From Theodoxus fluviatilis (Eukaryota; Mollusca; Gastropoda; Cycloneritida; Neritidae), in contig JAWQFJ010001303.1 of NCBI GenBank assembly GCA_034096865.1, positions 22,622 to 86,621 of the forward strand: a stretch of DNA of 64,000 bases, written 5' to 3'. The translations under genes and the position numbers were made by a program. The notes under the pieces were generated by a model. It worked only from the letters and a program-made list of their open reading frames with translations. It was not told where the DNA came from and made no database searches. This document shows positions 55,512-64,000 of this stretch, in pieces. Each line of letters opens with the position of its first letter. Position 1 is the first letter of the stretch.

Positions 55512-55767
55512 TAATGTTGAGTTTATTCACTCATGGGCATTCTCTGATTGTTTGATTGAAGTCGAATTTATTCGATTTGGTGCGAAACATAAAGTAACTG
55601 AGAGAATTAGCGTTGAAGCAGCAGCCATGTTTACGATGCATTGTGGGCCAGGAAATCCTCGCTTCGGAGTCTGATTGGTTGAAACAAGTGGAATTCCCTC
55701 TCTAAGCTCAATGATTGGCTAGTGAGTTTCCAAACAACCCTGTGTACGCTGTTTGAAATCATCAACT

Positions 55768-56661
55768 AACAAGAAGGGCAAAGCCCATACGACTCACATG
55801 CTTGACCTTGACCTTTATATGACCTTGACCTTTATATGACCTTGACCTTTATATGACCCTGACCTTCAGGTGACCTTCAAGGTCAAGGTAAAACAACTAA
55901 ACCTACCAATGACATCATACACTAAGAAATGTTTTACACATTTTTCCTACCAAAATACATGTGACCTTGACCCAAGGTCAAGGTCATCCAAGGTCATGCA
56001 ACACAAAGGTCTTAATTCAAGACATAGGAAGCACAATGGTGCTTATTGGCACTTTCTACCATGAGATATAGTCACTTTTAGTGGTTCACTACCCCATTTT
56101 GGTCACATTTCATAAGGGTCAAAGTGACCTTGACCTTGATGATATGTGAACAAATGTGTCTCATGATGAAAGTATAACATGTGCCCCACATAATTATTAA
56201 GTTTGAAACAGTTATCTTCCATAGTTCAGGGTCAAGGTCACTTCAAAATATGTATACAATCCAACTTTGAAGAGCTCCTGTGACCTTGACCTTGAAGCAA
56301 GGTCAACCAAACTGGTATCAAAAGATAGGGCTTGCTTTGACCTATATACCACTTGTAGCTAAGGTCGCCATTCTCAATAACGTGGGAGAAAATTGGGAAA
56401 ATGTGAAAAATGACTGTTTTTGAGACCACATTTATGGCTCCTGTGACCTTGACCTTGAAGCAAGGTCAAGTCACTATGTATGTTTTTTGAGGCCTTGTCA
56501 TCATACACCATCATGCCACATTTGGTGTTGATAGACTTAATAGTCTCCGAGAAAAATCCAACGTTTAAGTTTTTTACGGACGGACGGACGGACGGACGCC
56601 CGCCCGGACGGACGACACGGCTCAGTACATAGACTCACTTTTGCTTCGCATGTGAGTCAAA
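55768..56661 (+). repeat. AGR repeat copy 9, nested in a TTAA element
   Basis: Full-length copy inside the TTAA element that itself split AGR copy 8. AGR was therefore active both before and after that insertion. It has an expanded start with three extra TGACCTTTATATGACCT-type units. Confidence 0.92.
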
Positions 56662-57464
56662 AATAGACCACTATAGTTGGCGGAGTGATTTCCCTTGCTG
56701 TGCTCGATCGAAAAGACGAGCTTTCCAACGGTACCGGGCGTGAACCTCTTCGTAGAATAGATCGAAAGTTACAAATTTTCCAAAAGTCATAAAATACGAT
56801 GCATCAATGACGTTTTTAACATTTTTTAAGAGGAGTGATTTTTAAAAAGCCATTTTATTCAACTAATTTTCGAATGAGAGGTAAAAAAAAACACGTGGGG
56901 GCATTTGCGAGTGTTTGAACTACTCAAAACTGATGTTATCTCAAAAACGTCCAGATATGAAATTTTCCCAACTTTTTGACCCGTGTCTTGCCTTAAGGTC
57001 AAGGTCAAACAACTACACCTAGCAGTGACATACACTAAGAAATGCTTTACACATTTTCCTACCAAAATACATGTGGCCTTGACCCAAGGTCAAGGTCATC
57101 CAAGGTCATGCAACACAAAGCTCTTAATTCAAGACATAGGAAGCACAATGGTGCTTATTGGCACTTTCTACCATGAGATATGGTCACTTTTAGTGGTTCA
57201 CTACCCCGTTTTGGTCACATTTCATAAGGGTCAAAGTGACCTTGACCTTGATGATGTGACCAAATGTGTCTCATGATGAAAGTATAACATGTTCCCCACA
57301 TAATTATTAAGTTTGAAACAGTTATCTTCCATAGTTCAGAGTCAAGGTCACTTCAAAATATGTATACAATCCAACTTTGAAGAGCTCCTGTGACCTTGAC
57401 CTTGAAGCAAGGTCAACCAAACTGGTATCAAAATATAGGTATTACTTTGCTCTATATACCATAT

Positions 57465-58929
57465 GTGACCCTCCACCACGGAATGAGACGCTTTGTCCCT
57501 GGAACCATTCGGTGCTAGCACTGGAAATAGGTGCAAGGGGTGTGGGTTGTCGATTTAGAGTTTTGGGTTGTTTCTGGTTCAGTAATCCTTTATCTACAAT
57601 GTCAGCGAGTTTCATTTACTAAATCTGTCTCTAAATACGTTTAAATACTTTAATTTATGCAAGAGGGGTTTCAAAATAAATACTTCATTAAATATTCATA
57701 ATTTAAAATGCTTGTATCTCAAAAACTACTCAACCGATTTCAATAATTTTTTCACCATTTCGCAGCTTTTTGGATCCTTTTTGTAAGAACTGATATCACT
57801 CAATGCATTCAAAACCTTCAATCTGATTGGTTCGCTTAACTATGGACCATATGGCAGAGGGAAGGAACCAGCCAATCGGAGCGCAGCTTAGAGTGAGCCT
57901 CGAGGTGTTAGCGCTTCTGCCTTCAACGCGCCACACTTCCGCGCCTATCGTGATTTCGACTCACTACTGCTGATTTTTCGACGGAAAACAAGCATACATG
58001 AAGGTATGTTCCCGTAAACTTGTAAATTTATAGTGTATTACTGATTTCTTGTGTCAGATTGATGTAAATCAACAGATCGAGATCCCTTTCAGCGGCCACG
58101 GAGCCGATCTCAACCCACAAGTTGAATTTCGTTTACATTAATTTTGCCGAAGATGAATGTGCAGACTTGAGAGAATATTCAGCTCTCTGCTGTATATCTT
58201 GCATTGCTTGTTTGAGAAATATTTGTATTAAATGAACAGTAATGATGAAATGACTTCAAATAGTTGGACTGGCTCTGAAACTACATATTGTATGCGATTG
58301 TTTTCAGGTCGAGGCCGCATCAACATTGCTTGTAAATAGCTTTGTATGTTTCTTTGAATAAAATACTTTGGAATCTAATAGCATCATCAGTTCCCATTGT
58401 GGCGTATAAATAGTTTAACAATCACTGTGCACCCCCACCCCACACTTTACTACACAAACATTTTAGTGTAATCTTTGTGTTTCTTGGACATGTGCACATT
58501 AGCACTGATTTTACAATTATTATGAATAGGTTTTTGATCAGTAAGCCATTGTGACAATTTAGCCGTGTACGTACATTTTCGTGTATTTTCTGAAACAATG
58601 TTGACAATAAACTACTTTATGTTTCAAACTGAAAATTTGTGTGTTAGTTTTTTATGTTATGTTGTATGACTGTGCCAAATTTCAAAGAAATGCATGCATG
58701 GTTGCTAAGGAAACTGTTGTGCTGAAGTTTCAAAACTTTTATTTCAATTTTTCTCAGAAACACATTTCCGAGGGTAAGTATATTTAAATACCTGTAACTC
58801 GGAGACTAATTGTCCGATTTTCAAACGGTTTTCACCATTGTGATTGCCATTTAAAATACTTTCAGACAAAGTAAAAAACTGAAAATGACCCAGGGGGACA
58901 AAGTGACTCATTCCGTGGTGGAGGGTCAC
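57465..58929 (+). mobile_element. 1.46-kb element with 35-bp inverted repeats, ATAT target
   Basis: Termini GTGACCCTCCACCACGGAAT... (about 35 bp, few mismatches). ATAT at 57461-57464 and 58930-58933, so a 4-bp duplication or, with a shifted boundary, TA. Inserted in AGR copy 8, where uninterrupted copies read CCATATATAGG. Superfamily not recognised. Confidence 0.87.
57998..58361 (+). CDS. Tiny two-exon gene inside the 1.46-kb element (19 codons)
   Basis: ATG AAG at 57998-58003 is followed by donor GTATGT. Acceptor GATTGTTTTCAG ends at 58307. The frame continues in phase as VEAASTLLVNSFVCFFE with a stop at 58359-58361 that overlaps a poly(A) signal AATAAA at 58357-58362. The intron is 304 bp. 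It is most simply the first and last exons of a lost transposase gene, retaining splicing and polyadenylation signals. A functional peptide is not claimed. Confidence 0.4.
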
Positions 58930-59697
58930 ATATATAGGTGAGGTATCCAATCAAAAAAAATTCAGAGAAAATTGAGAAAATGTGAAAAATGGCTGTTTTT
59001 TAGACAACATTTATGGCCCCTGTGACCTTGACCTTGAAGCAAGGTCAAGTCACTATGTATGTTTTTGGAGGCCTTGTCATCATACACCATCATGCCAAAT
59101 TGGGTGTTGATAGACTTAATAGTCTCTGAGAAAAATGCAACGTTAAAGTTTTAAACGGACGCCCGGACGCCCGGAACAGGTGAGTACAGCAGACCTGTGC
59201 ACCCTCCATTGGAATAATCGTAAGACAAGAAGATAAAAATCGTAAGATTTTTGGAAAAATCGTAAGATCAGGCATGAAAACAGCAAATGGAAAAAAAAGA
59301 GGAAACTTGGCCGGGGTCCAGGGGCCGCCTAGGCCCCGGTGGGGTGCCGGGGCAACGCCCCGCTGGGGGGCGCAGGGGGGCAACGCCCCCCGGCGAAATT
59401 TTAAAATGCTATTTATAAGTGCTGAGAAGGCATTTCCTAGCAATTCAAGTACAAATTCAGACAACAAGACCAAATGTCAAAATCTGCTTATGAAAGGTGC
59501 TGAAAACTATAATTTATATTCTAAATTTTCAGACATTACTTCCTACATTACAAAATCAGCTGTCTGAATATTGGTTATTAAAAAAAAATTCCCTTGTGAA
59601 AAGTGCACCAGGAAGTTTTTTCAACAACTAGTACAGTACAAACACTTGTCAACATCATGCCAAAAAGTTTAAGTTGTGTTACCTCCGCATCATTTAT

Positions 59698-60774
59698 TCA
59701 TGTCACTCCTGAAACTTGACATCTCACAAAGTCTACAACAAGTCCACTGTAGATCTCGATGACAGCAGCAATGCCACTGTGAGATGTTCGCCCACGCTTG
59801 TGCCAGCTCCCATCGAACGAAACTGCAATATCTAGACGTCCTTCTGGAGTTGGCTGACTAATTTTCAACTGCAAGTACATCAGTCGAACCTGTTCAGCTG
59901 CCTCCTGAAGGTGCCTATCAGCAGTCCGATGAACTCCTGAATGCAGCGTCTTCTGGTAGAGCTGCCATGTCTTCAGATGCATGGGTGGGGGCATGTTCAT
60001 GAGAGCGAAAAATCGTCTCAGTTGGGTGAACCCAATCCCAATGGAGGTGGCAGCAACGACGAGACGACGGTTGATGTCATAGCCATTGTGCAGAGTACCT
60101 GTCTTTGGTGAGGTCCTGACCGCCGTAATGGTGTTCCCACATGCTGAGCAGAACACTTTCAGCTTGCTCGCTGATCCAAACATCGCCGACTGATTTTTGG
60201 TCACTGTTAACGGCAGCTGGTCACAATCTCGGCAGCGGAACACGGAGACGAGCTTGTTCTCGTCATCACCTACTGGCTCTCTTGTCTCGCTCTCGAATCG
60301 ACGAAGTTTCTTGGCACTGGTAGGGACAGATTCTGACGATGAGGAGGCGATTGCTTTCGCAACATCAGCTGCGCCAGAAGCAGATTCGATAAACGTGAGT
60401 GCGGAGGTTGCCGAATCACTACTAGCGTCTAGCGAGAGGTGCATCTTCGGTCGAAGTAGAACTAGAAGAAAGCGCTGTCGATTCTCGAGCTCCGGAGTCA
60501 GGACATAAGTCGGTTCCCACTCCATGTCTTCGTTTCTGAGCGGACGATGAGGAGGCGATCGAGCAACCTCGAAACAGCTGCGCCAGACGTAGTTTCGAAC
60601 GACTCTGAATCGCCGCTCGCTCGTGGTGCGGTGTCGATCGAAACAGAAGCGATCACTGTCGAATTCTCCGCTCCGGAGGCTGTTGACAAAAGTCTACCGT
60701 TGTCTTCCTTTTTTTCTTCGGCTTTTCCCCAAATTTATGCAGCGTAGCAAACTTCTTTGCATCCCTCCTCGGCA
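59698..60774 (-). pseudogene. Mutator-like transposase, N-terminal half, broken
   Basis: Start MPRRDAKKFATLHKFGEKPK at 60774, then shifted frames with Ser-rich sequence. Next come VSVFRCRDCDQLP...VFCSACGN (zinc-binding pairs), DINRRLVVAATSIGIGFTQL and DIAVSFDGSWHKRGRTSHSG, where SFDGSW holds the first catalytic Asp of Mutator-like transposase domains. It ends at a stop at 59698, so the remaining catalytic residues are lost. At least one frameshift lies between 60525 and 60690. Confidence 0.72.
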
Positions 60775-60819
60775 TTCTTGCACTTGGTTGATTGATACTA
60801 AAGGCGCCGTGCGTTCCTT

Positions 60820-60895
60820 ATGTCGAAAAGAGCCGAAGCTAGTTTCGGCAACAGCCGGAACAGCCGACGAAGCTAGCTTCGGCTGTTTCCGTTCA
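60820..60895. repeat. Inverted repeat AGCCGAAGCTAG.../...CTAGCTTCGGCT
   Basis: AGCCGAAGCTAGTTTCGGC pairs with GACGAAGCTAGCTTCGGCT just upstream of the transposase start. A possible regulatory or subterminal palindrome. Confidence 0.65.
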
Positions 60896-61099
60896 TCAAT
60901 TCGGCCACGATCACGCTCTGTGCACGGCTTAAGCGACCAATCAGAGCAAAGGATAGACAGAGGCTTCTCTTTTGAAGCGTTTCATTGGTTCAGACTAGTT
61001 TCCGATTTCTGCTTCGTGTGCTTTTAAGAAGATTTGCACGATTAGCCGAGGCATCAAAATGGCTACCCATCAGCCGGTGCGGTTCAACCTAACCCCCCC

Positions 61100-61600
61100 C
61101 CTAAAAAATTTCTCAACGGATTTACACGAATCTCGAGAGTGACCAAATTGGTCATCAAATCCGAGGAAATCCTCGGATCCGCGGAAAATTTTCATCCCTG
61201 AAGATTTAAATGACTCGCCCGTGAACGGCGCAATTAGCGGGTCATCAGCTGTTCGCATCCAACCCTCACTGTCATCCTGTCCCACCTCTCGATCACTCGC
61301 AGCTTGAGAGGTCGGCATTCTTGAGCTAATTACAGCTTGCCTGATCACTCATCTAAAGTTTCCTCATCATCTTCATCTTCGGCAGCTGAAGGATTAAAAT
61401 CCTCAAACAGATTTCGCGATCGCGACATGTTGCCTCGAGCGTCCACAGGATAGCCCATAATTTCTACTATACCGCACATAAAATCGCCCTGATTTTTGAT
61501 TGGCCAAGCTGAAGACTGTAGAGAAACCTCTTCTGCATGAACTGGAGTCAGTAAACGTAGAGTTATATGATAGGCTTGTACTTTGGCCGCACTTGCCACT
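61100..61600 (-). pseudogene. Acidic transposase-like N-terminal fragment
   Basis: MSRSRNLFEDFNPSAAEDED, then after a stop DDSEGWMRTADDPLIAPFTG. The acidic start and the APFTGE motif recall N-termini of piggyBac-type transposases. GACTCGCCC(A/G)TGAACGGCGC here is shared with 3876-3900. Confidence 0.35.
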
Positions 61601-61795
61601 GGCGGACCACGAAGGCGAGCGCGGCAATTGCCGAAACTGGCCGAAATTGTACAGAAAAAATTAATGCCGGTCCGTAGAGTGAAAAATCAGAAGATTTTTC
61701 ATGCCAGGCGAAAATCGTAAAAATTACGATTTTATCGTTCATGCCAGGCGAAAATCGTAAAAACTACGATTTTATCGTACAAGTGCACAGGTCTG

Positions 61796-62067
61796 GACTA
61801 CATCTCATGGTAGAAAGTGCCAATAAGCACCATTGTGCTTACTATGTCTTGAATTAACAGCTTTGTGTTGCATGACCTTGGATGACCTTGACCTTGGGTC
61901 AAGGTCACATGTATTTTGGTAGGAAAAATGTGTAAAGCATTTCTTTGTGTATGATGTCATTGGTAGGTTTAGTTGTTTGACCTTGACCTTGAAGGTCACC
62001 TGAAGGTCAAGGTCATATAAAGGTCAAGGTCAAGCATGTGAGTCGTATGGGCTTTGCCCTTCTTGTT
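61796..62067 (-). repeat. AGR repeat copy 10, fragment, inverted
   Basis: Reverse-oriented proximal 270 bp of AGR, starting at CTACATCTCATGG and running to CTTTGCCCTTCTTGT. The distal two thirds are missing where the CAGACCTG element 59190-61795 abuts. Confidence 0.88.
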
Positions 62068-62721
62068 TATAAATAGTTTCAGGAAAGATTTTGTCTAGAT
62101 ATTAGCTGTGGAGGTTGTTCATATGTTTCTAAATGAGGGGCCAGCAATGCCATATGACTGGAGAAGTTTGATTATTGAATACTAGGACATTGAATCTTGT
62201 TTTCCTTGATTTCTCAAAATACGGTTTTTGCTATATTTGAAAATACAAGGAAAAAAAGGGGGCATGATACAGCCCTGCAATTTACAGGTCTTATTCTTTC
62301 TTATGTTTCCTTCATTCTTACAGAATAATATTGATATTTTCCCATTCTTCTTGTTGTAATTGTCTAAAATGTGTCTAAGAAACAGGGTTTTCACGGCATA
62401 GCTTATGGGATAGTGGACCTCAAATTCAGAAAATTGGTTAGACTGCATAGAAATTGATGCCCTTCTGTAAAAAGTTTGAGTTGATGTGTATCTTGCTGAA
62501 TAAAAAAAATGGTGTAGTTATGAGTTGTAGTTTTTGAGTTTTGTATTTTTAAATATATTGCATGTGGCGGCCATCTTGGAAGGTTTCCATGGCAACAGAA
62601 GGTTAAATTTTTATCTTTACAGTTTTTAATACCCAACATGTGTACCTTTGATATGAAAATAATTATGTATTTAGAAAAGAACTGCTTTACTCCAGCCCTA
62701 TAGGCACTGCCATATCCCCCC
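62068..62721. other. AT-rich sequence, nothing recognised
   Basis: No repeat boundary or gene seen between AGR copy 10 and the TTAA at 62722. Confidence 0.5.
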
Positions 62722-63616
62722 TTAACTCTTTCCGTCCCATTCGCCGCACTGTGCGCCAAAGCGCATTCAGTTGCCTCCCGTCCGCCGCACTCTGCGCCAA
62801 AGCTACTTCGCTTCGTTTCGTTTGTATAATCCACACTTTCTAGTGTTCTCTATCAGACCCAATGTGGTTTTAGAGCAGTAGAGAACTCTCCCACAACGTT
62901 TGATGAACGTCTAACGCAGAGCGTGAGGTTTAATGCGACTTTTGTGGACCGATTGTGATTGTTTTGATCGAAATGTCTGAGAAAATCCCGGAAGTTCTGC
63001 ATCGCTCTGCGATAAAGCTTTTTTGCTTCGTTTCTTTGTATAATCACACTTTATAGTGTTCCCTATCGGACCTAATGTGGTTTTACAGCAGTAGAGAGAT
63101 CTCTCACAACGTTAGATGAACGTGTGTGTACTGCAACGTGGACTGATTGTGATTGATTTGATCGAGATGTCTGAAGGAACTGACTGTCATTGTGATGGAC
63201 GGTTCGTCTCTTCTGTATGTCAGTGCTAGAAAACTGTTAAAGATATTTATTTTAAATTTTGACTGGACATTTTCCAATGGATGATTATTGTGTGGTGAAA
63301 TTCTGGAAAGGATCAGTGGGATCATTACCAAGATATTGCTCGGTAAGCTCAAATTCAGCATGCTCCTATTTCTTGGTTTTTGAAACAAGTGTGTAATTCC
63401 AAGCATGCTTTCTCAGTCTTGCTAAAGGCAACTAACGTTGTTTTGTTTTAGTCTTGTAGGGCATTCATTTTCCTTCAAAATGATATGCCACATGATGCAT
63501 GTAGTATCTTCTCTAGAGGCACAATACACTCTCAAAAGAGCACTACCGGGTGTGTGTTTCTCTGCAGAAAATAAATTGTGTTGTGTTCTGTATAAACCTG
63601 GTAGGGGAAGAGTTAA
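62722..63616. mobile_element. Probable TTAA-flanked element
   Basis: TTAA-CTCTTTCC at 62722 and GGGGAAGAG-TTAA ending 63616. Only about eight terminal bases match. Internal tandem parts repeat ACTTT(C/A)TAGTGTTC and ATTGTGATTG. Weak support. Confidence 0.4.
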
Positions 63617-63667
63617 AGAGTGCATTTTGGTAAAAGAGAATGATACATTAGTATGCACAGATGATTA

Positions 63668-64000
63668 AAGCAAACATCCAGTAGGGTTTATAGGGTATTT
63701 ACCCACTATTGCATAGTGATTTACCTGTTTTATTTCTCAAGAAGTGAAAAACACACAAATGTTTACTATTTAAAATTTGACCAAAAAAAAATCAGGATTT
63801 GAATAAAGACTATGAACTGCACACCAAAATATTGTTCATTTAATTTCAAGCATTTTGTGTTTTTACTTTATGTGTCTATCTGTAACGGTTCATCAGCAAT
63901 CTCAAAGTTAATGAAAGGTGTGCGTGTTGCTCAATTTGCTCGTGTTTTAGCACCACTGGCAGCCCATAACGTCACCGTTTTAGCACCACTGTAAGGGTTA
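63668..64000 (+). repeat. Repeat shared with 3012-3215, continuing to the window edge
   Basis: Inverted match to 3012-3215 over 63668-63860. It then carries two TTTTAGCACCACTG motifs and ends TAAGGGTTA, like the 3925 and TTAA-element ends (CCCTTA). Confidence 0.75.

Larger units (their letters stand above)
53884..56996 (-). mobile_element. TTAA-flanked element with Mutator-like transposase fragment (Kolobok-like)
   Basis: TTAA at 53884-53887 and 56993-56996. Termini GGCAAGACAC (perfect 10-bp inverted). Inserted in AGR copy 8. Contains nested AGR copy 9, a CAGACCTG MITE and the transposase N-terminal gene below. Confidence 0.88.
53809..59189 (+). repeat. AGR repeat copy 8, split by two transposons and truncated by a third
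   Basis: Pieces 53809-53887, 56993-57464 and 58930-59189 align end to end as one AGR copy. The interruptions are a TTAA element (53888-56992) and a GTGACCCTCC element (57465-58929). The last about 40 bp are replaced by a CAGACCTG element starting at 59190. Confidence 0.88.
59190..61795 (-). mobile_element. CAGACCTG element with Mutator-like transposase, no target duplication
   Basis: Inverted termini CAGACCTGTGCACCC / AAGTGCACAGGTCTG. The flanks are GTACAG and GACTAC, which do not match. The left and right flanks are two different, oppositely oriented AGR copies. A GC-rich block (59305-59392, GGGGCAACGCCCC-type) lies near one end. Confidence 0.85.

Noticed and set aside
51366..64000. HSPE1 (HSP10) gene upstream of HSP60
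   Set aside because: Looked for because vertebrates have the pair head-to-head. No frame here resembles a 10-kDa chaperonin.

Overview
The window looks like a piece of a large, repeat-rich invertebrate genome, most likely a mollusc (probably a gastropod). This is an inference from the intron-rich HSP60 gene and from the mix of piggyBac, THAP/DDE, BED-finger and Mutator-like transposon remnants. It is not from a taxonomic marker. The backbone is one nuclear gene on the minus strand, the mitochondrial chaperonin HSP60 (HSPD1). Ten coding exons run from 51332 down to 7854. Their splice sites and phases all agree, and together they encode 521 residues. The C-terminal roughly 50 residues, ending in the usual Gly/Met tail, are not in the window and must lie left of position 1. 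About 1.56 kb of coding sequence is spread over 43.5 kb, so the window is mostly intron.

The introns hold two families of H/ACA-like snoRNA candidates in the sense orientation of the host gene. Family A (about 126 nt) has seven well-preserved copies: one in intron 9, one in intron 6, and five in a roughly 1-kb tandem array in intron 5. A decayed eighth copy lies in intron 4. Family B (125-128 nt) has three copies in intron 1. Each copy has a hairpin, an ANANNA hinge, a second hairpin, and an ACA followed by three nucleotides.

The rest is nested transposable elements. (1) Ten copies of a roughly 0.85-kb repeat, here called AGR, are packed with AGGTCA nuclear-receptor half-sites, many as direct repeats with zero spacing. 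One copy ends 41 bp from the first coding exon. Two copies form a large inverted pair around a duplicated transposase segment. (2) TTAA-flanked (piggyBac-like or Kolobok-like) elements lie at 5223, 6101, 10700, 47215, 51962, 53884 and probably 62722. The 5-kb one at 10700 carries a spliced but broken piggyBac transposase and sits inside a short dispersed repeat, whose empty site can be rebuilt at TTAA. (3) Elements with CAG...CTG ends (families CAGACCTG and CAGGGTTCG) have 6-bp, once 7-bp, target duplications. (4) A 1.46-kb element with 35-bp inverted repeats retains a tiny two-exon gene. (5) Fragments of Mutator-like transposases, LINE reverse transcriptases, a THAP/DDE transposase, a small CAG-flanked MITE, a tRNA-like sequence and many microsatellites fill the remainder.

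Layout: 0-3 kb Mutator-like fragment and LINE end; 3-7.6 kb transposons; 7.85-36.7 kb HSP60 exons 10 to 2 with snoRNA family A and nested elements; 36.7-51.2 kb intron 1 with snoRNA family B and four AGR copies; 51.2-51.3 kb first coding exon; 51.4-64 kb upstream sequence made almost wholly of nested transposons. No HSPE1 (HSP10) gene, which is head-to-head with HSPD1 in vertebrates, is visible.
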